Shown in pieces: positions 1-8,168 of a stretch of DNA of 47,969 bases. The first letter of the stretch is position 1; each line of letters begins with the position of its first letter. The notes under the pieces are model-generated. The model was not told where the DNA came from. It ran no database searches and was given only the letters and a program-made list of their open reading frames with translations. Position numbers and translations under genes: made by a program. The stretch lies in the NCBI GenBank assembly GCA_902604785.1, contig CACLAC010000007.1:1-47969 (forward strand), read 5' to 3'. The DNA comes from an uncultured Pelagibacteraceae bacterium (GTDB lineage: Bacteria > Pseudomonadota > Alphaproteobacteria > Pelagibacterales > Pelagibacteraceae).

Positions 1-950
1 CTAAAATAAATATCAGATTTTTTCGAGAATGGCATGTTTTTGCTAATTATTTCAGCTCTTTCTAATATTCCCATTTTTAGTAAAAATTCTCTTTGTGTGG
101 TCAAATTTATAGAGTCTATTTCTAAATTTTTAATTCTTTTTATAAAAAAATCAAAATTTATTAAATGAGTAATATCTGATTTATAAATGTTTTCTAATAA
201 AAAATTTTTTTTATGATTTTTAACACTTTGCAAAGTATCAAACATTTTTTTATCTTTATATCCATAGTCAATAATTAACAGGCCTCCATTTTGTTTTTTA
301 ATAATTTTTGAAATTGTATTTAATTTTTCATTTGCTAAAGGCGAATATTCAATAAATTTTTGATTTCTTTGTATTTTTTGTCTTATTAATTTTTCTATAA
401 ATTCTCTTTTTATTTTTTTTTCAAAAAAATTTAAAGATTTATCTTTATTTATAATATATTTTTCATACCAATTATTATTCTTTTTTAAAAATTGTTTTAT
501 AGGTAGTGCATCAAAAAATTCATTTGCAATAAAAATTGATGGAAATTTAGGAATTTTTTTTAGGTTATTCAGCCATTTTATATTTTTAAAATTTATTTTT
601 TTTTTTTGTATTTTTTTTAAATATGCACTTTTTTCATAAATAATAAAATTAGAACTTGATTTAAATTTACTAAACCTTTCAGCTGTTTTTAGAATTTGAA
701 ACATCATTTCTCCATTACCAGCCCCAAGTTCAACAACATTAATATTTTTTGGACAACCCATCTTTTCCCAAAAAGATATCAACCAAATTGTAATCATTTC
801 AGAAAACATTATTGATACATTGGGCGAAGTGATAAAATCAGCCTTATGACCTATTGGATTTTTATTCATGTAATACCCATTTTTTTTGTTATACAAAACT
901 TCGTTAATAAATCTATCTAGCGGTATTTTACTATTATTTTTTAGAAACAT
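1..950 (-). CDS. MidA/NDUFAF7-family class I SAM-dependent methyltransferase, 3' end beyond window
   Basis: Reading from ATG at 950-948, the frame stays open to the window edge (about 316 codons), so the C-terminus is missing. Visible motifs are an N-terminal GYY...PIG...DFITSPNVS block, a SAM-binding VVELGAGNGEM loop near residues 71-80, ANEFFDALP near residue 145 and LLIIDYGY further on. Together these are diagnostic of the MidA (DUF185) family. The last visible stretch, with GILERAE, also matches the family near its C-terminus, so probably only about 40 residues are lost. The mitochondrial relative NDUFAF7 methylates an arginine of a complex I subunit; that role is inferred here. The start lies inside the end of lgt (17-base overlap), indicating co-transcription and translational coupling. 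Confidence 0.88.
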   Translation of the reverse strand, partial: MFLKNNSKIPLDRFINEVLYNKKNGYYMNKNPIGHKADFITSPNVSIMFSEMITIWLISFWEKMGCPKNINVVELGAGNGEMMFQILKTAERFSKFKSSSNFIIYEKSAYLKKIQKKKINFKNIKWLNNLKKIPKFPSIFIANEFFDALPIKQFLKKNNNWYEKYIINKDKSLNFFEKKIKREFIEKLIRQKIQRNQKFIEYSPLANEKLNTISKIIKKQNGGLLIIDYGYKDKKMFDTLQSVKNHKKNFLLENIYKSDITHLINFDFFIKRIKNLEIDSINLTTQREFLLKMGILERAEIISKNMPFSKKSDIYF

Positions 951-1707
951 AATTTTTGTAAAATAAAAAAGTACCCGTAATAAAAAATATAATACTTATT
1001 ATTTGACCTATGCTCATGCTAAATATGAGCAGCCCAATGTGAGCATCGGGCTCTCGAGTAAATTCAACAAAGAATCTAAAAAATGAATAATAAATAATAA
1101 ATAGAGATGAAATTAACCCATTTTTTTTAATAAGTTTGCGATGAAAGAAATTTAATAAAATAAATAAAACTACCCCTTCAAATATTGCCTCATAAATTTG
1201 CGAAGGATGTCTGTATAAATTATCAATTTGTAAAAATTTTACTGACCAAATTATATCTGTTTCTCTTCCATATAATTCTGAATTTATGAAGTTCGAGATC
1301 CTTCCTAAAAATATTCCAATTGGAGCACTTAGGGAAATTAAATCTAAATAATAAAAAATATTTTGGTTATTTTTTTTACAAAATATTATTGTTGCAAATA
1401 TAATTCCTAATACAGCTCCATGAAATGACATGCCACCATTCCATATCATTGGAATCTCGCTAAAATTTTCCAGGTAGTATGATGGATTGTAAATAAATAC
1501 ATAACCCAATCGGCCACCAAGAATTATTCCGATAATTATATAAGAAATATACTCGTCAAATAATTTTTTTTTATCCTCGTCTTTAATTAGAATTTTATTG
1601 CAGTAAATCCATCCTAACACAAGACCTACAATGTATGCTAAAGAATACCATCTAATCTCTAAAGAAAATACTTGAAATGCGACAGGATCAAAATTATTGA
1701 TAAACAT
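934..1707 (-). CDS. lgt: Prolipoprotein diacylglyceryl transferase
   Basis: Lgt moves a diacylglyceryl group from phosphatidylglycerol to the lipobox cysteine of prelipoproteins in the inner membrane. At 257 residues it has the usual length and several hydrophobic segments. Signature blocks are present: GGRLGYVFIYNP near 64-75, WNGGMSFHGAVLG at 89-101 with the conserved His96, GRISNFINSELYGR at 135-148 with Arg136 and Glu144, and HPSQIYE later. The ATG at 1707 is the natural start. midA begins within its last codons, and ubiK lies divergently 49 bases away. That gap is almost pure A/T, so several TATAAT-like hexamers could serve either gene and I do not single one out. Confidence 0.97.
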   Translation of the reverse strand: MFINNFDPVAFQVFSLEIRWYSLAYIVGLVLGWIYCNKILIKDEDKKKLFDEYISYIIIGIILGGRLGYVFIYNPSYYLENFSEIPMIWNGGMSFHGAVLGIIFATIIFCKKNNQNIFYYLDLISLSAPIGIFLGRISNFINSELYGRETDIIWSVKFLQIDNLYRHPSQIYEAIFEGVVLFILLNFFHRKLIKKNGLISSLFIIYYSFFRFFVEFTREPDAHIGLLIFSMSIGQIISIIFFITGTFLFYKNYVSKK

Positions 1708-1756
1708 TAATATAATTTATTATAAATAAAAATATTTTTTTTGTTAATTAATTATT

Positions 1757-2011
1757 ATGTCAAAATCAAGATTTGTTCTCGATAAATTTGCAAAGCTTAT
1801 AGAGCAAGGGTTATTAAGTTATAAAGATCTTAGTGAAGAGATTATTAATATATTAAAATCCAAAAGAGATGAGATAGTATTTAAAATGGAGCTAACAAGC
1901 AAAGAAGAATTTGATATTTTAAATAAAAGAGTTAGCAATCTAGAAAAAAAATTAAAAGAAGTAAAGAATGCTAAATCTTCAAAAAAAACTAAACGGGTAA
2001 AGAAATTATAA
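1757..2011 (+). CDS. ubiK: UbiK/YqiC (BMFP) family ubiquinone biosynthesis accessory factor
   Basis: This 84-residue protein has a short N-terminal helical segment (FVLDKFAKLIEQGLLSYK), then a basic coiled coil ending in a Lys-rich tail. That is the size and layout of the BMFP/YqiC family. The family member UbiK assists aerobic ubiquinone synthesis, probably at the membrane. Its position divergent from lgt-midA is a common alphaproteobacterial arrangement and strengthens the call. The last 23 bases overlap, tail to tail, the end of the histidine kinase on the other strand. The family motifs are weak in so short a protein, so the assignment leans partly on context. Confidence 0.72.
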   Translation: MSKSRFVLDKFAKLIEQGLLSYKDLSEEIINILKSKRDEIVFKMELTSKEEFDILNKRVSNLEKKLKEVKNAKSSKKTKRVKKL

Positions 2012-3305
2012 CTTTTAATCCACCAAAACTTGATTTACCAAAATTCATGTCTCCACCATGTGATTTTATAATATCAGATGAAATAGCCAATCCCAGGCCT
2101 ACGCTTGATTTTGATTCTGATCTACTTTTATCAATTTTGTAAAATGGTTTAATTACATTATTATACTCTGATTTTGGTATTCCAGGCCCATCATCTTCTA
2201 TAGATATTATTATATTTGAAGATTTTTTTTCTATAATTATTTTTGTTTTTTTTCCATATTTTATTGAATTGTCTATTAAATTATTAATACACCTTTGAAT
2301 TAAATTTTTTCTTCCATTAAAATAAATTCTTTTTTTAAATTCTTTTGAAATATTAGGATTTTCGTATTTATTAATTAAATTTTCAATAAGATCTGATAAA
2401 TCAAAATTTTCCGTTTTATCTTTTGCTCCAGTGCTTGCAAATTGAAGATATTCATTTAACATTTTTTCCATTTCATCGACATCATCAGAAAGTTTTTTTG
2501 ATAAATTTTTGTCTTCAACCATTGCTAATTGAAGTTTAATTCTTGTTAATGGTGTTCTTAAGTCATGGCTAATACCAGAGAGCATTTCAGATCTTTGATT
2601 TAAATGTCTTAAAATTCTATTTCTCATTTTTTCAAATTCTAGGCCGGCCTTTCTTATTTCTAAAGCACCAGAAGGTCTAAATTCGTCGATTTCTTCACCA
2701 CGACCAAATCTTTCAGATGCTTCAGCAAGTTTAATTATAGGTCTTGTTTGATTCTTAAGAAAAATAATTGCAATCGCGATCATCAATATTGCAGGCAATG
2801 TAATCCATAATGCAAATATTCTTACTGATGAAGCTTGTATTCTTTCTTTGGGAAAAAAAATTTGCAAAACACCATCCCTAAATTTTATTCTTAGGTCAAC
2901 AACCTCCTCATATGAAATTGTATTAAACCAATATTCATTAATTTTTGTTTTTAATTCCCTTCTTAAAGTTCTATCCATTGGACTAAACCATCTTTCAACT
3001 TTTATATCTGGAAGTTGCTCATCTTTTAAAAATCTTACAGAAAAACTAAAATTTTTATTATATAAATCAGTTACGATTTTTTTGTTATATTCACTTTCGT
3101 TGTTATAAATATCAATAATTGTAACAATCTCGCTTACTAAAGATTTAGTCATCCCTTTGCTTGTTTTTATCCACAAACTATCAAAAAAAACTAAAGTTAT
3201 AGTTACTTGTAGAACGACTATTGGAATAGCCACAATTAGAAGTCCTCTGTAAAATAATCTTTTTGGAAGTAAATTTTTTATAAATTTATTCAATCCATAA
3301 AACAT
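1989..3305 (-). CDS. Sensor histidine kinase, EnvZ-like (HAMP-HisKA-HATPase)
   Basis: Counting from ATG at 3305, two membrane segments (about 19-42 and 162-183) bracket a periplasmic domain of roughly 120 residues. A HAMP domain follows, then the H-box ISHDLRTPLTR with His247, an N-box NNLIDNSIKYG, and the ATP-binding loops DDGPGIP and GLGLAI. These are all the parts of a class I kinase. The frame continues upstream to a TTG at 3359, but those extra 18 codons lie wholly inside the conserved C-terminus of the response regulator. The ATG at 3305 has a strong upstream AGGAGAAGG, so I chose it. It overlaps the regulator gene by 20 bases. The signal sensed cannot be read from the sequence. Confidence 0.9.
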   Translation of the reverse strand: MFYGLNKFIKNLLPKRLFYRGLLIVAIPIVVLQVTITLVFFDSLWIKTSKGMTKSLVSEIVTIIDIYNNESEYNKKIVTDLYNKNFSFSVRFLKDEQLPDIKVERWFSPMDRTLRRELKTKINEYWFNTISYEEVVDLRIKFRDGVLQIFFPKERIQASSVRIFALWITLPAILMIAIAIIFLKNQTRPIIKLAEASERFGRGEEIDEFRPSGALEIRKAGLEFEKMRNRILRHLNQRSEMLSGISHDLRTPLTRIKLQLAMVEDKNLSKKLSDDVDEMEKMLNEYLQFASTGAKDKTENFDLSDLIENLINKYENPNISKEFKKRIYFNGRKNLIQRCINNLIDNSIKYGKKTKIIIEKKSSNIIISIEDDGPGIPKSEYNNVIKPFYKIDKSRSESKSSVGLGLAISSDIIKSHGGDMNFGKSSFGGLKVIISLPV

Positions 3306-3963
3306 ATCCTTCTCCTCTAATTGTTTGCAAATATTTTGGACTTTTAGGATTTTCTTCAATTTTTTTTCTTAACCTTGTAATAATGACATCTATTGATCTT
3401 TCTTTATCTAAATCAATCAAACTTCCTATTTCTTCTCTCTTGAATATCTTACCCGGTGAATTAATCATTTTTTCCAAAATTATTTTTTCTGTATTATTTA
3501 TTTTTAAATTTTGTTGATTCCTGTAAATGAACAATTTATTTAAATCTATTTTTATACTTCCAAACTCAATTATTCTTTTTAAATCATCATTTTTTGTTTT
3601 ATTTAAAATATTATTAATTCTTAAAATTAATTCTTTGGGCTCAAAAGGTTTAGCCAAATAATCATCAGCTCCAATCTCTAAACCCTCGATTCTCTCTGAT
3701 GCCTCTCCTTTTGCAGTTAGTAATATAATTGGTGTATTTATTTTTTTTTTATTCTCATTTGTAAATTCTAAACCACTTTTTCCTGGCATCATTATATCTA
3801 GTACGATTAAATCAAATTTAACTATTTTTACTTTATTTAAAGCATCCTCAGAGCTCTCTGCTGTTGTAACAAGATAATTATTTTGATTTAAAAATTGTTT
3901 AACCAATTCTCTTATTCCATCATCATCATCTACTACTAAAATATGAGCTTTATAATTTTCCAT
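3286..3963 (-). CDS. OmpR/PhoB-type response regulator (EnvZ/OmpR or PetR-like)
   Basis: A 225-residue two-domain regulator. The receiver has the acidic cluster VVDDDDG (about 10-16), the phosphoacceptor Asp56 in VLDIMMPGKSG, Thr83 in LLTAKG and Lys105 in DYLAKPFEP. A winged-helix DNA-binding domain follows, with KRSIDV-type and IRGEGYVL motifs at its end. It is the middle gene of a MarR-regulator-kinase operon, overlapping the upstream gene by 14 bases and the kinase by 20. The adjacent kinase is its obvious partner. A MarR gene directly before an OmpR-type gene recalls petP-petR of Rhodobacter; the target genes here are unknown. Confidence 0.92.
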   Translation of the reverse strand: MENYKAHILVVDDDDGIRELVKQFLNQNNYLVTTAESSEDALNKVKIVKFDLIVLDIMMPGKSGLEFTNENKKKINTPIILLTAKGEASERIEGLEIGADDYLAKPFEPKELILRINNILNKTKNDDLKRIIEFGSIKIDLNKLFIYRNQQNLKINNTEKIILEKMINSPGKIFKREEIGSLIDLDKERSIDVIITRLRKKIEENPKSPKYLQTIRGEGYVLWIE

Positions 3964-4393
3964 TTATTATTTTTTTTAATACATTGTCGAAATTAATTAC
4001 TTCTTCAGATTTTGATTTCAAAAAAGCTTGATAAATTCTTTTTTTTTGTATTGAGAAAATTTCATCATATAATTTTATTCCATGTTCTGTTAAAAATACA
4101 TGTTTTATCCTTGTATCGTTTTCATCTTTTTTGAACATAATTGCATCTAGTTTAACTAGATCTTTTAGAACTCTATTTAAACTTTGTTTTGTAACTTTTA
4201 ATTTTTTAAGGAGTTCAGAAATTGTTATACCTTCATATAAAGAAACTAAATGAATTACTTTGTTATGAGCAATGCCTATAGAGTATTTATCTAGTATTTT
4301 TTTCGCATCAGAGACTGTTTCTCTGTATCCCACAAATATTTTTTCTATATATTGTTTTAATTCCTGATCTTTTAAATATAAAAGTTTTTTCAT
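3950..4393 (-). CDS. MarR-family transcriptional regulator (PetP-like by context)
   Basis: This 147-residue winged-helix protein has a recognition-helix region, LLKKLKVTKQSLNRVLKDL, followed by the wing DENDTRIKHVFLTEHG, as in MarR proteins. The helices at both ends would form the dimer interface. It heads the operon with the response regulator and kinase, and faces ilvE across 61 bases. On its own strand a TATAAT hexamer lies at 4420-4415, about 22 bases before the ATG, with a poor -35 match and no clear ribosome-binding site. A conserved MarR plus OmpR-type pair suggests joint control of one regulon. That is inference from gene order. Confidence 0.85.
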   Translation of the reverse strand: MKKLLYLKDQELKQYIEKIFVGYRETVSDAKKILDKYSIGIAHNKVIHLVSLYEGITISELLKKLKVTKQSLNRVLKDLVKLDAIMFKKDENDTRIKHVFLTEHGIKLYDEIFSIQKKRIYQAFLKSKSEEVINFDNVLKKIINGKL

Positions 4394-4407
4394 ATTGGTA
4401 AGTTATA

Positions 4408-4436
4408 TTGACATATTATATATACAAATATATTTT
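4408..4436 (+). promoter_or_regulatory. Candidate sigma-70 promoter for ilvE
   Basis: A perfect TTGACA at 4408-4413 is followed, after 17 bases, by TATTTT at 4431-4436. Transcription would start near the run of twelve A at 4439-4450, just ahead of the ilvE ATG at 4455. On the opposite strand a TATAAT overlaps the same segment (4415-4420), so the two divergent promoters probably compete. The call is a consensus match by eye in an A/T-rich gap, where chance matches are common. Confidence 0.42.
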
Positions 4437-4454
4437 TTAAAAAAAAAAAATCTA

Positions 4455-5336
4455 ATGATACCCTTCGATAAAAGAGATGGAAAAATTTGGTTCAACAATG
4501 AACTTGTTGACTGGCAGGATGCCAAACTTCACGTTATTAGTCATGGACTCCATTATGCAAGCTTGGTTTTTGAAGGTCTAAGGGTCTACGAAGGAGAAAT
4601 TTTCAAGTTAGAAGAACATACAGATAGACTTTATCATTCAGCTAAAAGAATGGATATTACAATTCCATACACAAAGGAAGAAATTAATATCTCATGTAAA
4701 AAAATAGTATCTATACAAAATGTTCTAAATGGTTATGTAAGACCATTTGCATGGAGAGGAAGCGAAATGATGGGTGTATCAGCGCAACAAACAAAAATTA
4801 ATGTTGCAATAGCTACTTGGGAATGGGGAGATTATTTTGATCCAAAGCTAAAAACTGAAGGGATAAAATTAAATATTTCAAATTGGAGGAGACCTGCCCC
4901 AAATACTATTCCTTGGGATAGCAAAGCTGCAGGATTATATATGATATGCACTTTATCAAAACATGAAGCTGAAAAACAAGGTTATAGCGAGTCGCTTATG
5001 TTAGATCATGAAGGTAATGTGGCAGAGTCGACTAGTGCGAATGTTTTTTTTAAAGATAATAATGGTGAGCTACATACACCTGTTCCAGATTGCTTTTTAG
5101 ATGGTATAACTAGAAGAACTGTAATTGAAATTGCAAAATCAAAAAATATTAAAGTTCATGAAAGAAAAATATCACCAAAAGAACTTGCAAATTTTGTAGG
5201 ATGTTTTTTAACTGGAACTGCAGCCGAAATAACACCCGTTTCTCAAATTGCTGAAAATAATTATAAAGTATGTGATCTTATTTTAGATCTATCCTCTAGC
5301 TATGCAAAATTAGTTAGAAAGAAAAAAGCAGCTTAA
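4455..5336 (+). CDS. ilvE: Branched-chain amino acid aminotransferase
   Basis: A class IV PLP aminotransferase that interconverts Leu, Ile or Val and their 2-keto acids. It is 293 residues from the chosen ATG at 4455. The N-terminus MIPFDKRDGKIWFNNEL and the block VISHGLHYASLVFEGLRVY match alphaproteobacterial family members. An earlier in-frame ATG at 4395 would add 20 non-conserved hydrophobic residues across the promoter region and was rejected. Lys157 in WDSKAAGLY is the expected Schiff-base lysine, and EGNVAESTSANVF is the conserved distal motif. No Shine-Dalgarno is visible; the leader is a poly-A tract. Its stop codon shares TTAA with the converging pgsA stop. Confidence 0.95.
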   Translation: MIPFDKRDGKIWFNNELVDWQDAKLHVISHGLHYASLVFEGLRVYEGEIFKLEEHTDRLYHSAKRMDITIPYTKEEINISCKKIVSIQNVLNGYVRPFAWRGSEMMGVSAQQTKINVAIATWEWGDYFDPKLKTEGIKLNISNWRRPAPNTIPWDSKAAGLYMICTLSKHEAEKQGYSESLMLDHEGNVAESTSANVFFKDNNGELHTPVPDCFLDGITRRTVIEIAKSKNIKVHERKISPKELANFVGCFLTGTAAEITPVSQIAENNYKVCDLILDLSSSYAKLVRKKKAA

Positions 5337-5923
5337 TCTTTATCTTTACTATCTTCAGATATAGCATGATCTATACCTTTTCTTAGATATTCATAACCGG
5401 TATAAAGAGTAAGAAACGCTGAGAGCCACAAAAGAATAATACCAATAGTTTGTGCATTGTAATCTTGAAAATTAATTATTCTATTTCCTGTTTCACCTGT
5501 AAGTAGTGCTGAAATTGCAAACATTTGTAAAAATGTTTTGGCTTTTGCTAAATTTGATACTGGAAGTTTAATCCTTCCTTTTGCTAAAAACTCTCTTAAA
5601 CCTGAAATTAAAATTTCTCTAGTTAGAATAATTATTGCTGCAATTACTTCATAGTTTCTGATTGTTCCATCCATCACTAAAAGTATCAAAGCTGTTGCAA
5701 CTATAATTTTATCAGCAATAGGATCTAGCAACTCTCCAAGTTTAGATTCTTCTTTATACATTCTAGCCAACAAACCATCTAAAAAATCAGTGAATGACGC
5801 AATAACAAATAATGCAAAAGGTATTACATCTCCATAAAATCCAGGTAGATAAAAAGCAAAAACAAATACAGGAACAATTATAATTCTTCCTATAGTTAGA
5901 TAATTTGGAAATTTAAATTTCAT
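5333..5923 (-). CDS. pgsA: CDP-diacylglycerol--glycerol-3-phosphate 3-phosphatidyltransferase
   Basis: PgsA makes phosphatidylglycerol phosphate, the committed step to phosphatidylglycerol and cardiolipin. This 196-residue membrane protein carries the CDP-alcohol phosphatidyltransferase signature in full: Asp49-Gly50, Ala53-Arg54, Gly63, Asp67 and Asp71, within the stretch [19 protein letters not shown]. Hydrophobic segments fill the rest. It is the last gene of the minus-strand operon and starts inside the uvrC stop (4-base ATGA overlap). It supplies the lipid that Lgt, encoded nearby, uses as donor. Confidence 0.96.
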   Translation of the reverse strand: MKFKFPNYLTIGRIIIVPVFVFAFYLPGFYGDVIPFALFVIASFTDFLDGLLARMYKEESKLGELLDPIADKIIVATALILLVMDGTIRNYEVIAAIIILTREILISGLREFLAKGRIKLPVSNLAKAKTFLQMFAISALLTGETGNRIINFQDYNAQTIGIILLWLSAFLTLYTGYEYLRKGIDHAISEDSKDKD

Positions 5924-7755
5924 TCGTGAAAAAAGTTATATATTTTTTTTGCAACTTTTTCTTCAACTCCTTCAACCGTTTTAATTTCGTCTAAACTAGC
6001 TGATTCTACTGCTCTAGCGGAGCCAAAGTGATTTAATAGTGCTCTTTTTCTCATAGAACCTATGCCTTCTATCTGATCTAGTAGAGATCTGCTAATGCCT
6101 TTCTTTCTTTTAGCTCTATGCGCACTTACAGCAAATCTATGAGCTTCATCTCTTATTCGTTGTAGAAAAAACAGAGTTGGATCATTTTTAAGAAATTTGA
6201 AGCTTTTCCCATTATGAAAAAAAGTTTCATCACCACTATTTCTAAATTTTCCCTTTGCAATAGCTATTATCGGAATATCATGAAGTCCAAGTTCGTTTAA
6301 GGCATCTCTTGCGCTAGAATATTGACCCTTACCACCATCAATTAAAACAAGATCAGGAAAAGACAAATATTTATCTTTTTCTTGAATAGCTTTTTTAAAT
6401 CTTCTGCTCAGAACTTCTTTCATCATTCCATAATCGTCTTGTTCATTTTGTTTATTTTTAATATTAAATTTTCTATATCTTTTTTTTATAAATCCCTCTT
6501 CGCCAAAAGTAATTAATGCTCCAACACTATTAGTTCCTTGAATATGGCTGTTATCATATACTTCAACAAGACCTACATTCGTTTCCAAATCAAATTTTTT
6601 CGCAACTTTATCAAACAAGTCTCTGTTATTTTGGCTCTCATAAAGTTTTCTATTTAAGCTATCTTTAGCATTCTTTATTGCTTGATTTATAACTTTAAGT
6701 TTAGATCCTTTTTTTGCTACAGAGATACTAATTTCTTTACTTTCTTTTTTTGAAAGAGTTTTTTCGATTAAAGTTTTTTCTTTAATTGCTTCATTTATAA
6801 TTATTGTTTTTGGTACGCTTTTATTTTCATAAAATTGAGAAATAAATGAATTTAAAATTTCATTGAGACTTTCATCAGGATCATGTTTTGGAAAAAAAGC
6901 TTGATTACCCCAATTTTGTTTTGATCTGTAGAAAAAAACCTGAATACAAGTTTTTCCAGACTCTTTATATCCAGCAATAACATCTGCCTCAATTAAATTA
7001 GCTTCATTAATTCTTTGAGAAGATTGAATTATATTTAATGATTTAATTCTATCTCTTAAAATTGTAGCTCTTTCAAAATCTAATTCTTCACTAGCTTTTT
7101 CCATTTGCTGTGAAAGATTTTTTTGAATTTTTCTAGATTTTCCTGAAACAAACTCAATTGCATCATCTACAGTCTGTTTATACTCATCATTTTTAGTGTA
7201 ACCTACACATGGCCCAGAGCATCTTTTGATTTGATACAAAATGCATGGTCTTTCTCGCTTTTTAAAAACAGTATCATCGCAAACTCTAAGATGAAAAATT
7301 TTTTGTATCATTTTTATTGTCCAGTTTGCAGATCCAGCTGAAGCAAAAGGACCAAAATAAAAACCTTCTTTGTTTTTTTTTCCTCTGTGTCTTTTAATTT
7401 GTGGCCATTTATCTTTGTTGCCAATAAAGATAAAAGGGAAAGATTTATCGTCTCTTAAAAGAATATTATATTTTGGTTTATATTTTTTGATTAAGTTTGC
7501 TTCCAATAATAAAGCTTCACTTTCATTGGATGTAGTGATTATCTCAAGTTTTTTTGTTTGAGATAACATTCTTTCTGTTCTTATTATGTGATTTTTTTCC
7601 GAAACATAGCTTTTTAATCTATTAGTAAGATTTTTTGCCTTACCAACATAAAGTATTTCATTTTTGGAATTTAACATCCTGTATACCCCAGGAAGTTTTG
7701 GCATTAAGGGTAGTTCTTTTTTAATTACTTCTTTTCCAATATCAGAGCTTAGCAT
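5920..7755 (-). CDS. uvrC: Excinuclease ABC subunit C
   Basis: UvrC makes the two incisions in nucleotide excision repair. From ATG at 7755 it is 611 residues, the family's normal length. It has an N-terminal GIY-YIG nuclease (GVYRM at 23-27, YVGKAK from 36), a four-Cys-like region (C...[13 protein letters not shown]), a UVR motif ([15 protein letters not shown]), the RNase H-like domain with VYDNSH and [10 protein letters not shown], and C-terminal helix-hairpin-helix repeats ([17 protein letters not shown]). The frame extends ten codons to a TTG at 7785, deep inside folB. I prefer the ATG, which still overlaps folB by 14 bases. uvrB lies upstream in the same operon. Confidence 0.96.
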   Translation of the reverse strand: MLSSDIGKEVIKKELPLMPKLPGVYRMLNSKNEILYVGKAKNLTNRLKSYVSEKNHIIRTERMLSQTKKLEIITTSNESEALLLEANLIKKYKPKYNILLRDDKSFPFIFIGNKDKWPQIKRHRGKKNKEGFYFGPFASAGSANWTIKMIQKIFHLRVCDDTVFKKRERPCILYQIKRCSGPCVGYTKNDEYKQTVDDAIEFVSGKSRKIQKNLSQQMEKASEELDFERATILRDRIKSLNIIQSSQRINEANLIEADVIAGYKESGKTCIQVFFYRSKQNWGNQAFFPKHDPDESLNEILNSFISQFYENKSVPKTIIINEAIKEKTLIEKTLSKKESKEISISVAKKGSKLKVINQAIKNAKDSLNRKLYESQNNRDLFDKVAKKFDLETNVGLVEVYDNSHIQGTNSVGALITFGEEGFIKKRYRKFNIKNKQNEQDDYGMMKEVLSRRFKKAIQEKDKYLSFPDLVLIDGGKGQYSSARDALNELGLHDIPIIAIAKGKFRNSGDETFFHNGKSFKFLKNDPTLFFLQRIRDEAHRFAVSAHRAKRKKGISRSLLDQIEGIGSMRKRALLNHFGSARAVESASLDEIKTVEGVEEKVAKKIYNFFHE

Positions 7756-8167
7756 GGCTTCTTTTTTTAGAAATCTGTATACCAACTGACGAACAATCCT
7801 TCATTATTTCTAATTTTTCAATTTGAAGAGATATTTTATCAATTCTTCTATCCTTAAATAGCTCATCAAAAACATCTTCTGCTAATGTTTCTAGAAAATT
7901 ATAATGCTTATTTTTAACCAATTTTTTTATCAATTTTACGATTTTATCGTAGTTTACTATTGATTTAAGATCTTTATCATTTGATGGCTTTTTATCCTCA
8001 TAGTTTACTTCAAGAGTAAATTTTACTTGTTGAGGCTTTTCTTTTTCAAAATCGTAATATCCAAGTTTTAAATCTAGTATTAGATCTTTTATAAGAATTT
8101 TTTTTTCGTAGTTAAATAAACCTTTGTTTTTGTCAATTTTAACTATTTTAAGGTTATTTTTTTTCAT
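7742..8167 (-). CDS. folB: Dihydroneopterin aldolase
   Basis: FolB cleaves dihydroneopterin to 6-hydroxymethyl-dihydropterin and glycolaldehyde in folate synthesis. The 141 residues from ATG at 8167 include [24 protein letters not shown], the family's first strand and active-site Glu region, and a C-terminal [20 protein letters not shown], where the catalytic Lys and VGV-like strand are expected. An extension of about 20 residues precedes the core domain. A TTG at 8185 would overlap the hydrolase gene and is less likely. One base separates it from the hydrolase stop. A FolM-like reductase is encoded two genes upstream, so pterin chemistry is a theme of this operon. Confidence 0.9.
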   Translation of the reverse strand: MKKNNLKIVKIDKNKGLFNYEKKILIKDLILDLKLGYYDFEKEKPQQVKFTLEVNYEDKKPSNDKDLKSIVNYDKIVKLIKKLVKNKHYNFLETLAEDVFDELFKDRRIDKISLQIEKLEIMKDCSSVGIQISKKRSHAKL

Positions 8168-8168
8168 A

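Noticed and set aside
3306..3359. Extended N-terminus for the histidine kinase starting at TTG 3359
   Set aside because: The extra codons coincide with the conserved end of the response regulator, while ATG 3305 has a strong AGGAGAAGG before it.
4395..4454. Upstream ATG for ilvE
   Set aside because: It would translate the promoter and poly-A tract; family homology begins at the ATG at 4455.
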